DNA from: Devosia ginsengisoli | GTDB lineage: Bacteria; Pseudomonadota; Alphaproteobacteria; Rhizobiales; Devosiaceae | Reading direction: 5' to 3' | Length of the DNA stretch: 64,000 nt | Assembly: GCF_007859655.1 (NCBI RefSeq) | Contig: NZ_CP042304.1 | Coordinates: forward strand, 1,922,001-1,986,000 | In this document: in pieces, positions 1-8,814 of the stretch | How positions within the stretch are numbered: position 1 is the stretch's first letter | How the letters are laid out: every line of letters starts with the position of its first letter | Notes under the pieces: model-generated | The model's database searches: none | Told to the model about the DNA's origin: nothing | The model's input: only the letters and a program-made list of their open reading frames with translations | Program-made: the position numbers and the translations under genes

Positions 1-172
1 TCTCCTGCTGCCGGCCGGATACGGCCTGCTGGCATTCCAGTTTACTGAATTCCTGCGGATTTGCGGGGCTCCACGCTCGTCAATTGGAGCCCTCCCCCTT
101 CGCTGCTTTGCCCCGGAGGAACAACCCGGCCACCCCTTGCGCATAACGATCGCCGTTGCGCATAACGCGCCT
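1..172. other. Left edge, no supported gene
   Basis: No gene can be supported here. A short minus-strand frame could start with ATG at 33-35 and run off the window, and a plus-strand frame is open from base 2, but neither is long enough to judge. The right part holds a direct repeat annotated separately. Confidence 0.4.
137..167. promoter_or_regulatory. Direct repeat, candidate AraC-family operator
   Basis: TTGCGCATAACG occurs twice, at 137-148 and 156-167, 19 bp apart, six bases beyond the stop of the AraC gene. Two direct half-sites about two helical turns apart are typical for AraC-family dimers. A similar GCATAACG sequence overlaps the start codon of the AraC gene near 1132-1139. The likely target is a leftward gene beyond the window edge. 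The repeat is seen; its role is inferred. Confidence 0.45.
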
Positions 173-1135
173 TTATTCGGCGGCCTGCGCCCGGTAGGCC
201 CCCGGCGCCACGCCGAACCGACGGCGGAAGGCGGTGGCGAAATTGGTCACCTGCCCATAACCCAGTTCCCATGCCAGTTGCTTGAGCGAGAGCGGCGTGC
301 CGCCCTCCAGCGCCGCCCGCGCGGCGTCGAGCCGGGCATCGCGCAGATAGTTGAACACCGTCGTGCCATAGAGGCTGCGAAAACCGCGATTGAGCCTTTT
401 GGGCGTCAGCCCCACATCCAGCGCCAGTGTCTCCAGGTCCGGCGGCTCGCGGAGGTCCTCCAGCAGGCGCTCGCGCGCCCGGCGCACCCACGCCATCTCC
501 CTGGAGGCCAGTGGGCCGCGATCATCCTCCACCTCGAACCGGTCGAACAGATGCGCCAGCAATTCGAGCACCTTGGCCTGCCGGTACAGCACCCGCATCG
601 ATCCCTCATAGGGCATACGCAGCAGCATGTGGCTGACGGCCCGCAACGGCCCCGAAATCGTGGCCACGTCGGCCAGGTCGTCCACCCGCCCTTCCAATAC
701 GTCGCGCACCACATCGGGCAGGTTGCCATCGCTGCCCAGCAGGTCCAGCGCTTCCGTTTCCAGCCGCAGTGCAATGGTGCGCCAGCCGTCTTCGGCGGCA
801 ATGTCGTAGCGCATGCGCCGCTCGGTGGGCGACAGCAGGTAGGTCCTTCCGTCCTCGCGCCAGGTCTGCTCGTCGCAGCCTTCCAGCGCCATCACGCCAT
901 TCCCGCCCAGCATGCTGCCCATGATGATCCGCCCCCGCGTGCCTGCGCCGGCCTCCACCTCCATGTTGAACCGGCTGCGTCCCGCCGCCTCGCCCCGATA
1001 GAGCCAGATGCCGGGAAAGACCGGCGTCTCCTCCAGATAGGCCGGCACCGGTCCCCGCTGGAAATCCGCGCGCTCAAGCGCGTCGAAATCATGCGCCCAC
1101 GCATGGTTTCCGCTGGAAAACAACCAGTTCTGCAT
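173..1135 (-). CDS. AraC-family transcriptional regulator
   Basis: A 320-residue protein with the two-part AraC layout: an N-terminal effector region of about 200 residues without clear similarity by eye, and a C-terminal double helix-turn-helix at about residues 215-315. The latter carries the family pattern LNRGFRSLYGTTVFNYLRD followed by LAWELGYGQVTNFATAFRRRFG. Regulators of this layout resemble PchR/YbtA types that control siderophore uptake, but no ligand can be assigned. The gene is transcribed leftward, and paired direct repeats just after its stop suggest it controls the next leftward gene, which lies outside the window. Confidence 0.85.
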   Translation of the reverse strand: MQNWLFSSGNHAWAHDFDALERADFQRGPVPAYLEETPVFPGIWLYRGEAAGRSRFNMEVEAGAGTRGRIIMGSMLGGNGVMALEGCDEQTWREDGRTYLLSPTERRMRYDIAAEDGWRTIALRLETEALDLLGSDGNLPDVVRDVLEGRVDDLADVATISGPLRAVSHMLLRMPYEGSMRVLYRQAKVLELLAHLFDRFEVEDDRGPLASREMAWVRRARERLLEDLREPPDLETLALDVGLTPKRLNRGFRSLYGTTVFNYLRDARLDAARAALEGGTPLSLKQLAWELGYGQVTNFATAFRRRFGVAPGAYRAQAAE

Positions 1136-1279
1136 AACGAGCCCTCACCCCCATGGGAGTGGCGACAATACAGAAAACTTGCGACCACTTGCAGTCCTAA
1201 GCGCGCCCTGAAACCGGAATTTCTGATGCGTGACGGCCTTTGCTTATGCGCGGCGGCCAATCCTGCGTGATCGCCCGGC

Positions 1280-1331
1280 TTGACATACCTATCGCCCATA
1301 GGCATAAATCCTTACCTATCAAAACTAGGTA
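1280..1331 (+). promoter_or_regulatory. Promoter and tandem PadR operators
   Basis: TTGACA at 1280-1285 and CATAAA at 1303-1308, 17 bp apart, form a good sigma-70-like promoter for the PadR gene starting at 1338. Two 19-bp inverted repeats sharing the left half TACCTATC lie on it: TACCTATCGCCCATAGGCA at 1286-1304 fills the spacer, and TACCTATCAAAACTAGGTA at 1313-1331 covers the likely start of transcription. This is what an autorepressor operator would look like. Binding is inferred. Confidence 0.6.
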
Positions 1332-1337
1332 TACGTC

Positions 1338-1685
1338 ATGCCCGCGCCCTCCTCGCCGTTTCTCAACGGCGTTCCCGAACTCCTCGTCCTGCGCCTGCTG
1401 CGCGACCGGGAAATGTATGGCTACGAAATCGTGCAGGCGATCCGCGACGCCAGCGGCGAGGCCATCGGCTTTGCCGAAGGCGTCATCTATCCGCTCCTGC
1501 ATGCGCTCGAACGCGATGGTGCGCTCACCGCCCGCCGCCAGACCATCAATGGCCGCAGCCGCGTCTATTACGCCGTCAGCGCCGACGGCCTTGGCCGGCT
1601 GGAGGCGCTGGCTGCCCAATGGCGCAATCTCAACACCGCCATTGGCGCCATTCTGGAGGCACCCGCCCATGCCCGACCAGCTTGA
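1338..1685 (+). CDS. PadR-family transcriptional repressor
   Basis: A 115-residue winged-helix protein with the short PadR layout. It has FLNGVPELLVLRLLRDREMYGYEIVQ at the N-terminus (shown here only as a landmark, residues 8-33), then the recognition region around GFAEGVIYPLLHALERDGAL and the wing residues GRSRVYYAVSADGLGRLE. Small PadR proteins usually repress their own operon and respond to small molecules or cell-envelope stress. The stop overlaps the start of the next gene by 17 bp, so the two are translationally coupled. Two inverted repeats over its promoter suggest autoregulation. Confidence 0.9.
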   Translation: MPAPSSPFLNGVPELLVLRLLRDREMYGYEIVQAIRDASGEAIGFAEGVIYPLLHALERDGALTARRQTINGRSRVYYAVSADGLGRLEALAAQWRNLNTAIGAILEAPAHARPA

Positions 1686-2307
1686 AAATCTGCGCGAAAC
1701 CCTGCTGCGCGCCGGCACCTCGCCCGCCCATGTCCGCCGCTATCTGCGCGAACTCTCCGAACATCGCGACGACCTCTACGATCACCTGCGCCAACAGGGG
1801 TTTCGGGCACAGGCCGCCCGTAATGAGGCTGACCGCCGACTGGGCAGCGCCGATGCCCTGCTCCTGCCCATGCTGGCAGATCCGCGCTTTCGCAGCCGCG
1901 CCGCCCGCTGGCCCGCCCTGTTTTATATTGTGCTGCCCCTCGCCTGCCAGGCCGGTCTCGTCGTGGCCTTCACGCTCGTCCTGCTTCTGGTGGCCGGCAC
2001 CAGCCTGCGCCCGATCATTGCCGATCTGGGCAGTGGTCTCGCCCTTCTGCTTCTCGCCGCGCCGGTTCTCATCGCCTGGCTGACGCTGCTCGCCGCCCAC
2101 CGCCGAAGGGCATCGCGCCGCTGGCCGATAGTCGGCGCCGTTTGCGGCGCGGCCTTCGCCGCGGCGCTCCAGCTCGGCGTCACGCTCCCCGCGCCCGACG
2201 TCCATGGCCAGATTGGCCTGTCGCTCGGCCAGCCGGCTCTGCTGCCACTACTGGTGCTGACCCTGCTCTCGCTGCTGCCGCTGTCCCTGCAACCCCGCCC
2301 GGAATGA
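1669..2307 (+). CDS. PadR-coupled membrane protein
   Basis: A 212-residue protein. Residues 1-75 form a soluble, charged, probably helical domain (LRELSEHRDDLYDHLRQQG, then a repeat-like RLGSADALLLPMLADPRF), followed by about four hydrophobic segments separated by a basic loop HRRRASRRW. This combination of a HAAS-like helical head and membrane segments is commonly encoded directly after small PadR regulators, where the membrane protein is thought to take part in the same response. The ATG at 1669 lies inside the padR-like gene, giving a 17-bp overlap. No enzyme motif is visible and the exact role is unknown. Confidence 0.7.
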   Translation: MPDQLENLRETLLRAGTSPAHVRRYLRELSEHRDDLYDHLRQQGFRAQAARNEADRRLGSADALLLPMLADPRFRSRAARWPALFYIVLPLACQAGLVVAFTLVLLLVAGTSLRPIIADLGSGLALLLLAAPVLIAWLTLLAAHRRRASRRWPIVGAVCGAAFAAALQLGVTLPAPDVHGQIGLSLGQPALLPLLVLTLLSLLPLSLQPRPE

Positions 2308-2311
2308 CCTC

Positions 2312-3205
2312 ATGAAATCGCTGCTCCCCTTTCTCCTGCTGGCGCTGTCAGCCGGCACGGTCTCTGCTGCCCCGCAAACCCACCAACTCCCCCGCCCCGA
2401 TGGCACGATCATTCATTACCTGCTGGATGCGCCGCAGCGCGAAAGCACCGGCCTGCTCGTGCTGGCACAAGGCTCCGGGTGCAGACCGGCAAGTGGCAGC
2501 GCCAACTTGGCAACCATCCGCGCCGCCTTCCCCGCCTACACCGCCCTGATCGTCGAAAAATCCGGCATTGCCCCCGGCGATCCCATAGAAAACGGCTACG
2601 ACGATTGCCCGGTGGAATTTCTCGACACCTACACCCTCTCCAGCCGCATTCTCGACTACGAGCGTGTGCTGGCCCATCTCCAGCCGGCCAGTGAACCACC
2701 CCTGCCGATCGTGTTGTTTGGCGGCTCGGAAGGCGGACTGGCCATGGAACGGCTGGCCGCCCGCATCCACCCCGCCGCCGCCATCCTGCTCTCCGGCTCC
2801 GTCGGCGGCACCTTTGGCGAAATGGTCCTGTCCACGGTGCCGCCCGAGGGCCAGACCACCGTCAGCGCCGGCTTTGCCGAAGCCCGCGCCAACCCGGACA
2901 GTAGTGCCATGCTCTCCGGCCACACCTTCCGCTTCTGGGCCGATAGTCTCGACCACCGTTCCTCCGACTATCTCGAAGCAACCGACACGCCCTTCCTGTT
3001 GATCTATGGCGGGCGCGACACCGCCCCGGTCCGCTCCGTCCGCATCCTGGCAAACCGCTTTGCCGAGCAGGGCCGCTGCAACCTCACCTATTGGGAATTT
3101 CCCGCGCTCGATCATGGCATGGCCGATCCCAAGGGCCAGTCCCGCATGGCAGACGTCGCCCGCCTCGCCGCCGCCTGGGCCGAACAGCCACTACCGGCCT
3201 GCTGA
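2312..3205 (+). CDS. Secreted alpha/beta hydrolase-like protein
   Basis: A 297-residue protein with a clear signal peptide (MKSLLPFLLLALSAGTVSA), so probably periplasmic. The core has the alpha/beta-hydrolase nucleophile elbow GGSEGG at about residue 140, a late acidic region near LLIYGGRDTAPVR and a histidine in ALDHGMAD near the C-terminus, which could complete a Ser-Asp-His triad. The arrangement resembles dienelactone-hydrolase or BAAT-like esterases, but no substrate can be named. It starts 4 bp after the PadR-coupled membrane gene, so it may be the third gene of that operon. Confidence 0.7.
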   Translation: MKSLLPFLLLALSAGTVSAAPQTHQLPRPDGTIIHYLLDAPQRESTGLLVLAQGSGCRPASGSANLATIRAAFPAYTALIVEKSGIAPGDPIENGYDDCPVEFLDTYTLSSRILDYERVLAHLQPASEPPLPIVLFGGSEGGLAMERLAARIHPAAAILLSGSVGGTFGEMVLSTVPPEGQTTVSAGFAEARANPDSSAMLSGHTFRFWADSLDHRSSDYLEATDTPFLLIYGGRDTAPVRSVRILANRFAEQGRCNLTYWEFPALDHGMADPKGQSRMADVARLAAAWAEQPLPAC

Positions 3206-3283
3206 TCCGCCGCCCTTCCCTTGCCGCCGGCAACGCCTTCCTGCTACGGCAGCGGCCTCTGCCGCCACCACAGGACTCCGCCC

Positions 3284-3964
3284 ATGCTGCCCTGGATCAA
3301 GCTCGATGAAGCCACCATGCCCGGCGGCGGCGTGCTCAAGCTGATGCAGCGCGGCACCGAATTCTCCATCATGTCCGGCACGACCGAACTGATGAACAGT
3401 CGCCTCAGCGGTTCCGAAGAGCAGTTGGCAACCCTCTCCGCCGCCCGCCTCGCCGCCAGGGCCAAACCGCGCATCCTGATCGGCGGCCTCGGCATGGGCT
3501 TCACCCTGCGCGCCGCCCTGCAGAGCTTCCCCGCCGGCAGCGAAATCGTCGTGGCCGAACTGGTACCCGAAGTCGTCGCCTGGGCGCGCGGTCCGCTCAA
3601 TGCCATCCATGGCACCAGCCTCGATGATGACAGGGTAAAGCTCCACCAGGGCGATGTCGCCACCGCCATCACCTCAGGCACGCCGTTCGACGCCATCCTG
3701 CTCGATGTCGATAACGGTCCCGACGGCCTGTCGCGGCCGGCCAATGACCGGCTCTACAGCGCTGCCGGTCTCGCCACCGCCAAAGCCGCCCTGACATCGG
3801 GCGGTCACCTGGCCGTCTGGTCCTCCGCGCCCGATGCGAAATTCACCAAGCGCCTGAGGCAATCGGGCATGGACGTCGAGGAAATCGGCGTCCGCGCCAC
3901 CAGAAGCGGCCGGGGTGCGCGCCACACGATCTGGTTCGCCACCCGCCCCGGTCGCCTTGCCTGA
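3284..3964 (+). CDS. Spermidine-synthase-like methyltransferase-fold protein
   Basis: A 226-residue protein with the Rossmann fold of spermidine synthases. The glycine-rich nucleotide loop is ILIGGLGMGFTLRAAL at about residues 63-78, followed by the acidic strand end IVVAELVPEVVAWA and a DAILLDVDNGPDG segment. It lacks the N-terminal beta domain of true spermidine synthases, so it may not bind polyamine. Such short forms are usually annotated as spermidine-synthase-like or SAM-dependent proteins of unknown substrate. The ATG at 3284 is chosen because the family begins close to the LPWIKLDEA segment; an in-frame ATG at 3221 is possible. Confidence 0.7.
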   Translation: MLPWIKLDEATMPGGGVLKLMQRGTEFSIMSGTTELMNSRLSGSEEQLATLSAARLAARAKPRILIGGLGMGFTLRAALQSFPAGSEIVVAELVPEVVAWARGPLNAIHGTSLDDDRVKLHQGDVATAITSGTPFDAILLDVDNGPDGLSRPANDRLYSAAGLATAKAALTSGGHLAVWSSAPDAKFTKRLRQSGMDVEEIGVRATRSGRGARHTIWFATRPGRLA

Positions 3965-3965
3965 G

Positions 3966-4337
3966 CTACTTCACCAGCGGAAACACGCCGCGCAGCTTTT
4001 CCTCGCGCAGCCACAGCGCCACCCACACCGCCACGCCGAGATAAATAGAAAACAGCGTGTGGCTGAACAGCGGATTATCCACCCGCAGATTGGCCGCCAG
4101 CGCGCCGCCCAGCAGCCCCGTGGTCAACACGGCGCCCAGCAATGCCGTCCGCGGAATGAGGAACAGGATCACGCATCCCACCTCGATACAGCCGATCAGC
4201 AGCAGGTATTTCACCGGCCAGCCCACCACTTCCATGGCATAGGTCGCCGCCTCGATCCCCATGAATTTCGGCGCGGCTGACGCAACCACCAGAAACAGCC
4301 CGATCAGCCCGCTCAATACCCAACCTGCAATCTTCAT
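3966..4337 (-). CDS. DoxX-like small membrane protein
   Basis: A 123-residue protein with four hydrophobic segments and the DoxX-family patterns FLVVASAAPKFMG in the first helix region and LLLIGCIEVGCVILFLIPR in the third. DoxX-like proteins are small inner-membrane proteins linked in some bacteria to redox or thiol-stress functions, but most members have no known role. It is convergent with the spermidine-synthase-like gene, with one base between the two stops. Confidence 0.75.
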   Translation of the reverse strand: MKIAGWVLSGLIGLFLVVASAAPKFMGIEAATYAMEVVGWPVKYLLLIGCIEVGCVILFLIPRTALLGAVLTTGLLGGALAANLRVDNPLFSHTLFSIYLGVAVWVALWLREEKLRGVFPLVK

Positions 4338-4521
4338 TTCTCATCTCCCGAAACAGGCGCCCCTTCGGCACCCCATGCCCTGACGACGAAGCACGCCCCC
4401 GGCTTTCGACGCGCCCTGCACTTTTATGTCGGCAAGTATATCCCGGCCCGGCTATTCCGGCCTTGATATCGCCGCGAATTTGCGCCCTGAAAAGGACTTA
4501 ACAATTGACGAGGGTCGCTCC

Positions 4522-4980
4522 ATGAGCTTGTTCGACAGCATCAAATCCAGGATTTTCGGCGCGGATGCGCCCGCCGGCGCTTCGCCCGCCACATCCGCCA
4601 AGGCGCCCACGCCGGCCGCCTCCCCCGATATCAAGGCCGCCCAGCAGGCCGCGCTCGATGCCGGCATGGCCGCCGCCAACAAGGCCATTGCCGACGCCAT
4701 AGCGGCCAATGCCGCCGCCGCCAAGGTCGATGTCGGTGCTGTGCTCGACGCCGCCGTCGCCAAATCGGGCCAGAAGCTCAACTGGAAGACCTCCATCGTC
4801 GACCTCATGAAGGCCCTCGATCTCGACTCCTCCCTCACCGCCCGCAAGCAGCTCGCCGACGAGCTCGGCTATACCGGCGACAAATCCGACTCCGCCGCCA
4901 TGAATATCTGGCTGCACAAGCAGGTTCTCGCCAAACTCGCCGCCAATGGCGGCAAGGTCCCCGAAAGCCTCATCGCCTGA
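4522..4980 (+). CDS. DUF3597 domain protein
   Basis: A 152-residue soluble protein. Residues 1-70 are an Ala/Pro-rich linker after the start MSLFDSIKSRIFG. The C-terminal half contains the DUF3597 pattern: a VDVGAVLDAAVAK helix, then LNWKTSIVDLMKALDLDSSL, ARKQLADELGYTGD and a terminal MNIWLHKQVLAKLAANGG. The family is widespread in alphaproteobacteria and has no established function. The ATG at 4522 is preferred over an in-frame ATG at 4426 because the family starts at MSLFDSIKS. A strong terminator follows directly. Confidence 0.85.
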   Translation: MSLFDSIKSRIFGADAPAGASPATSAKAPTPAASPDIKAAQQAALDAGMAAANKAIADAIAANAAAAKVDVGAVLDAAVAKSGQKLNWKTSIVDLMKALDLDSSLTARKQLADELGYTGDKSDSAAMNIWLHKQVLAKLAANGGKVPESLIA

Positions 4981-4986
4981 ACGCAG

Positions 4987-5012
4987 ATGCCCGCCACCAG
5001 GCGGGCATTTTT
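4987..5012 (+). terminator. Rho-independent terminator after DUF3597 gene
   Basis: Nine-base stem ATGCCCGCC / GGCGGGCAT with a four-base loop, followed by a run of T. Confidence 0.85.
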
Positions 5013-5153
5013 CTCTGTCCGGGCCTGTTCCTGACTCTCCCTGTCAGCAGCCCCCGTTCCCTCTCCGTTCGATACCCTCTATGCTCTGCGGAACATTGCA
5101 TCCGCGCGCCTCGTTCCCCATCTGAGTCGCTCCCCTAGAGCTTTGGTATCCTC

Positions 5154-7802
5154 ATGGCCGACAAATCCGCCCGCCCGGGCAAAGCCGACTTTTCCATCGA
5201 CGATTTCCTCGGCGAGATCGAGAAGGCCGAGGATCTGGCCGCCAACAAGCCGCTTTATGCCGAGCGCATGCGCAACAAGCGCGCGCTCGACCGCGCCGAC
5301 CAGAAGCTCGCCGCCGAAGCCGCCCAGGCCGAGGAAGACGCGCGCAAGGCTCTGGCGCAGGCTGAAAAGAAAAAGACCGCTCTCGAAAAACGCCGCACCA
5401 CCAAGTCCAGCCACGACACCGTCACCGGCATGTCGGCCAGGACAAGCAAGACCAAGATCAACTCCGTCGATCGCATCGACTTCGGATTCGGCGAGGCCGA
5501 ACAGGCCGGCTTCGGCCACAAACCCTCCGACAAGGCCCTCTCCGCCCGCGACATCTCCCGCGCCGCCGCCAAGGATCCCGAAACCCTCGGCAAGCTGCGC
5601 GACGCCCTCAGCAGCGCCAGGTCCAAATCCGGCTCCAGCCGCACCATCGAAGATGCCAGCACCGTCGGCGTCACCGCCACGGTCAAGGCCCTTGAACAGA
5701 TCATCCTGCACGGCCGCAAGGAAGTGGAGGGCTCCTCCCCCTGGGTGCCGCACAAGGCCGCCAATCTGCTCGAAAAGCGCGCACCCTCCCGCCCCTTCCG
5801 CATGCAGACCGACTACAAACCGGCCGGCGACCAGCCCACCGCTATCGCCGAGCTGGTCGAGGGCATCAACAATGGCGAATCCGATCAGGTCCTGCTCGGC
5901 GTCACCGGCTCCGGCAAGACCTTCACCGCCGCCCAGGTCATCGCCCAGACCAACCGCCCGGCCCTCATCCTCGCCCCCAACAAGACCCTCGCCGCCCAGC
6001 TCTATGGCGAGTTCAAATCCTTCTTCCCCGACAATGCGGTGGAATATTTCGTCTCCTACTACGACTATTACCAGCCCGAGGCCTACGTCCCGCGCACCGA
6101 CACCTATATCGAGAAGGAATCCACCATCAACGAGCAGATCGACCGCATGCGCCACTCGGCCACGCGCGCGATCCTCGAGCGCGACGACGTCATCATCGTC
6201 GCCTCCGTCTCCTGCATCTACGGCATCGGCTCAGTGGAAGACTACACGGCCATGACCATCGACGTGCAGAAGGGCCAGAAGATCGACCAACGCGAGCTGC
6301 TCGCCAAGCTGGTCGCGCTGCAATACAAGCGCGGCGACACCGGCTTCGTCCGCGGCACCTTCCGCGTGCGCGGCGACACCGTCGAAATCTTCCCCGCCCA
6401 CTACGAAGCCGCCGCCTGGCGCGTCACCCTCTTCGGCAACGAAATAGAGTCGATCGTAGAGTTTGACCCTCTTACGGGCAAAAAAAGCGCCGATCTCACC
6501 TTCATCCGCGTCTTCGCCAATTCCCACCACGTGACGCCGCGCACCACGATGAACCAGGCCATCAAGGCCATCCGTGCCGAACTCGCAGCCCGCCTGCAGG
6601 AGCTCAACGGCGCCGGCCGCTTCCTCGAAGCCCAGCGCCTCGAACAGCGCTCCCTCTTCGACCTCGAAATGATGGAAGCCACCGGCTCCTGCGCCGGCAT
6701 CGAGAATTATTCCCGCTACTTCTCCGGCCGCAAACCCGGCGAGCCGCCGCCGACCCTGTTCGAATACCTGCCCGACAATGCCCTGGTTTTCGTCGACGAA
6801 AGCCACGTCACCATCGGCCAGCTCGGCGCCATGTATCGCGGCGACCTGCGCCGCAAGGCCACCCTCGCCGAATACGGCTTCCGCCTGCCCTCCTGCATGG
6901 ACAACCGCCCCCTCCGCTTCGAGGAGTGGAACGCCATGCGCCCGCAATCGGTCTATGTCTCGGCCACGCCAGGCTCATGGGAAATGGACCAGACCGGCGG
7001 CGTCTTCGCCGAACAGGTCATCCGCCCCACCGGCCTCATCGATCCCCCGGTCGAAATTCGCCCGGCCAAGGCCCAGGTCGATGATGTCGTCGACGAAATC
7101 CGCCAGACCAATGCCAAGGGCTACCGCACCCTGCTGACCGTCCTCACCAAGAAAATGGCCGAGGACCTCACCGAATACCTGCACGAACAGGGCATTCGCG
7201 TCCGCTACATGCACTCCGATGTCGACACCATCGAGCGCATCGAAATCATCCGCGACCTGCGCTTGGGCGCCTTCGACGTCCTCGTCGGCATCAACCTCCT
7301 CCGCGAAGGCCTCGACATCCCCGAATGCGGCCTCGTCGCCATCCTCGACGCCGACAAGGAAGGCTTCCTCCGCAGCGAAACCTCCCTCATCCAGACCATC
7401 GGCCGCGCCGCCAGAAACGTCGACGGCAAAGTCGTCCTCTACGCCGACCGCGAAACCGGCTCCATGACCCGCGCCCTAGCCGAAACCAACCGCCGCCGCG
7501 AAAAGCAACTGGCCTACAATGAAGCCAACGGCATCACCCCCCAATCCGTCCGCTCCAACATCCACGACATCGTGGACAGCGTCTACGAACAGGACCACGT
7601 CACGATCTCCATCGGCAAAGGCAAAGACGGCAAGGAGGCGGTCGCCGTCGGCGCCAACCTCGCCGCCGTCATCAAAGACATGGAAGCCCAGATGCGCGAA
7701 GCGGCGACGAATCTGGAGTTTGAGAAGGCCGCAAGGCTGAGGGACGAAGTGAAGCGGCTGCGGGAGATGGAACTGGATACGCTGGAGGGGGAGGTGTCTT
7801 AG
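5154..7802 (+). CDS. uvrB: UvrABC system protein B
   Basis: Excision-repair helicase-like subunit that loads onto damaged DNA with UvrA and then positions UvrC. The 882 residues comprise an N-terminal extension of about 210 residues, rich in Lys, Ala and Glu and absent from the roughly 670-residue enterobacterial protein, and then the full UvrB core. The core shows Walker A GVTGSGKT at about residue 250, the beta-hairpin [10 protein letters not shown], the DESH box in [14 protein letters not shown], helicase motif VI around QTIGRAARN and a C-terminal UVR domain [14 protein letters not shown] that binds UvrC. Long N-termini are known in rhizobial UvrB proteins. The gene stands alone; uvrC lies about 14 kb away. 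Confidence 0.97.
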   Translation: MADKSARPGKADFSIDDFLGEIEKAEDLAANKPLYAERMRNKRALDRADQKLAAEAAQAEEDARKALAQAEKKKTALEKRRTTKSSHDTVTGMSARTSKTKINSVDRIDFGFGEAEQAGFGHKPSDKALSARDISRAAAKDPETLGKLRDALSSARSKSGSSRTIEDASTVGVTATVKALEQIILHGRKEVEGSSPWVPHKAANLLEKRAPSRPFRMQTDYKPAGDQPTAIAELVEGINNGESDQVLLGVTGSGKTFTAAQVIAQTNRPALILAPNKTLAAQLYGEFKSFFPDNAVEYFVSYYDYYQPEAYVPRTDTYIEKESTINEQIDRMRHSATRAILERDDVIIVASVSCIYGIGSVEDYTAMTIDVQKGQKIDQRELLAKLVALQYKRGDTGFVRGTFRVRGDTVEIFPAHYEAAAWRVTLFGNEIESIVEFDPLTGKKSADLTFIRVFANSHHVTPRTTMNQAIKAIRAELAARLQELNGAGRFLEAQRLEQRSLFDLEMMEATGSCAGIENYSRYFSGRKPGEPPPTLFEYLPDNALVFVDESHVTIGQLGAMYRGDLRRKATLAEYGFRLPSCMDNRPLRFEEWNAMRPQSVYVSATPGSWEMDQTGGVFAEQVIRPTGLIDPPVEIRPAKAQVDDVVDEIRQTNAKGYRTLLTVLTKKMAEDLTEYLHEQGIRVRYMHSDVDTIERIEIIRDLRLGAFDVLVGINLLREGLDIPECGLVAILDADKEGFLRSETSLIQTIGRAARNVDGKVVLYADRETGSMTRALAETNRRREKQLAYNEANGITPQSVRSNIHDIVDSVYEQDHVTISIGKGKDGKEAVAVGANLAAVIKDMEAQMREAATNLEFEKAARLRDEVKRLREMELDTLEGEVS

Positions 7803-7917
7803 AACCTGGTGGAGAGCGCCGCACCTGCCGTCTCTTGACGGCTATGATTGATACTCCTCTTGAATGTTTTGATCAACGACTTATGCTGCAGTTGGCTCTG
7901 TTAGCCGTGGAACTCGC

Positions 7918-8814
7918 ATGTCACTTATAGTCAAAGAAGTTCAAGTCAAAGGATTCCAAGGCTACCGTCAAATATCGGTCCCCATGTGGGACGACGTGAA
8001 TTTTATCATTGGACGAAATGGCTCTGGAAAAACTTCATTTGTAAGGTTGTTGTATGCGTCACTAAATCTCGACGCATCAGAACTTGCCCAAGGCCAGTTC
8101 CAGTCTCTTACTGTGAAGTTCAGAAATACCGAAAGTAAGCGCGTCCCCGTTTTAACGATCGAAAAAGATACGTCTCGTTCGAACGTACTCGATATTCGTT
8201 TCCGGCCACACAGCAAGGCTCCTATAACGCGCTACTATGTTGACGAGGACGATTCTGAATCTGGCAGGTTCAGAGTAACCGAGCGCAACATTTTGGCCGA
8301 ACTGCTTTCTCGACAAAATTCCATCAGCGAGAACATACGCCCGCTTTCGGAGCTTCGCCGTACTCTTCGACGAAACCTACAATTCAGTTGGCTCCCATTA
8401 TTGCGGTCACGTGGAGTGGCCCGACGAGCAAGCGAGTATTACGCCGCTGATTTTGCGGACGAACCAATCAACAGAAAAATAAAAGAACTTCTATCTCAGA
8501 TCACCTCCTTCTTGGCGGTACTGGACACCAGAGTTTCTGAAGCTAACAAGAAATTCCAGCGAAGCGTGTTTGTCTCTTATATCCGCCAAGGTCTCTTTGA
8601 TGTGCGGGCGCTGCAAAGACTAAATATGCGAACAGAGCAATCAGAACTACTTCGCATGTTGAACGAAATGGAATACCCCATCTCTGACATAGAAGGAGCT
8701 ATTGAGAGCTTCTTTCAAGGCGCTGAGCAAACAAAAGGTTCCGTTATACCCGGGCAACCGTCATTGATCAAAATCGATCAAATCTTCCTGTTCGATTTAG
8801 GCGTGCAGCCATAA
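7918..8814 (+). CDS. Orphan AAA/ABC-type ATP-binding protein, possibly truncated
   Basis: A 298-residue protein beginning MSLIVKEVQVKGFQGYR, as in AAA/SMC-like ATPases, with Walker A IGRNGSGKTSF at about residues 31-41. I see no Walker B (hhhhDE) and no ABC signature (LSSGE-like) in the remaining 250 residues, so only the first lobe may be present. The residue and codon choice (AAA, ATA, AGA, TTA) and visibly lower GC set it apart from all neighbours, pointing to recent transfer. Such ATPases are common in anti-phage and toxin modules, but no partner gene is next to it. The function is unknown. A second frame stays open across its 3-prime end (see findings). Confidence 0.6.
   Translation: MSLIVKEVQVKGFQGYRQISVPMWDDVNFIIGRNGSGKTSFVRLLYASLNLDASELAQGQFQSLTVKFRNTESKRVPVLTIEKDTSRSNVLDIRFRPHSKAPITRYYVDEDDSESGRFRVTERNILAELLSRQNSISENIRPLSELRRTLRRNLQFSWLPLLRSRGVARRASEYYAADFADEPINRKIKELLSQITSFLAVLDTRVSEANKKFQRSVFVSYIRQGLFDVRALQRLNMRTEQSELLRMLNEMEYPISDIEGAIESFFQGAEQTKGSVIPGQPSLIKIDQIFLFDLGVQP

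Noticed and set aside
1..35. Start of a leftward gene at ATG 33-35
   Set aside because: Only eleven codons are visible, too few to support a gene.
5079..6155. Minus-strand open frame opposite the UvrB N-terminus
   Set aside because: Glycine-rich translation without domains, opposite a certain gene; a shadow frame.
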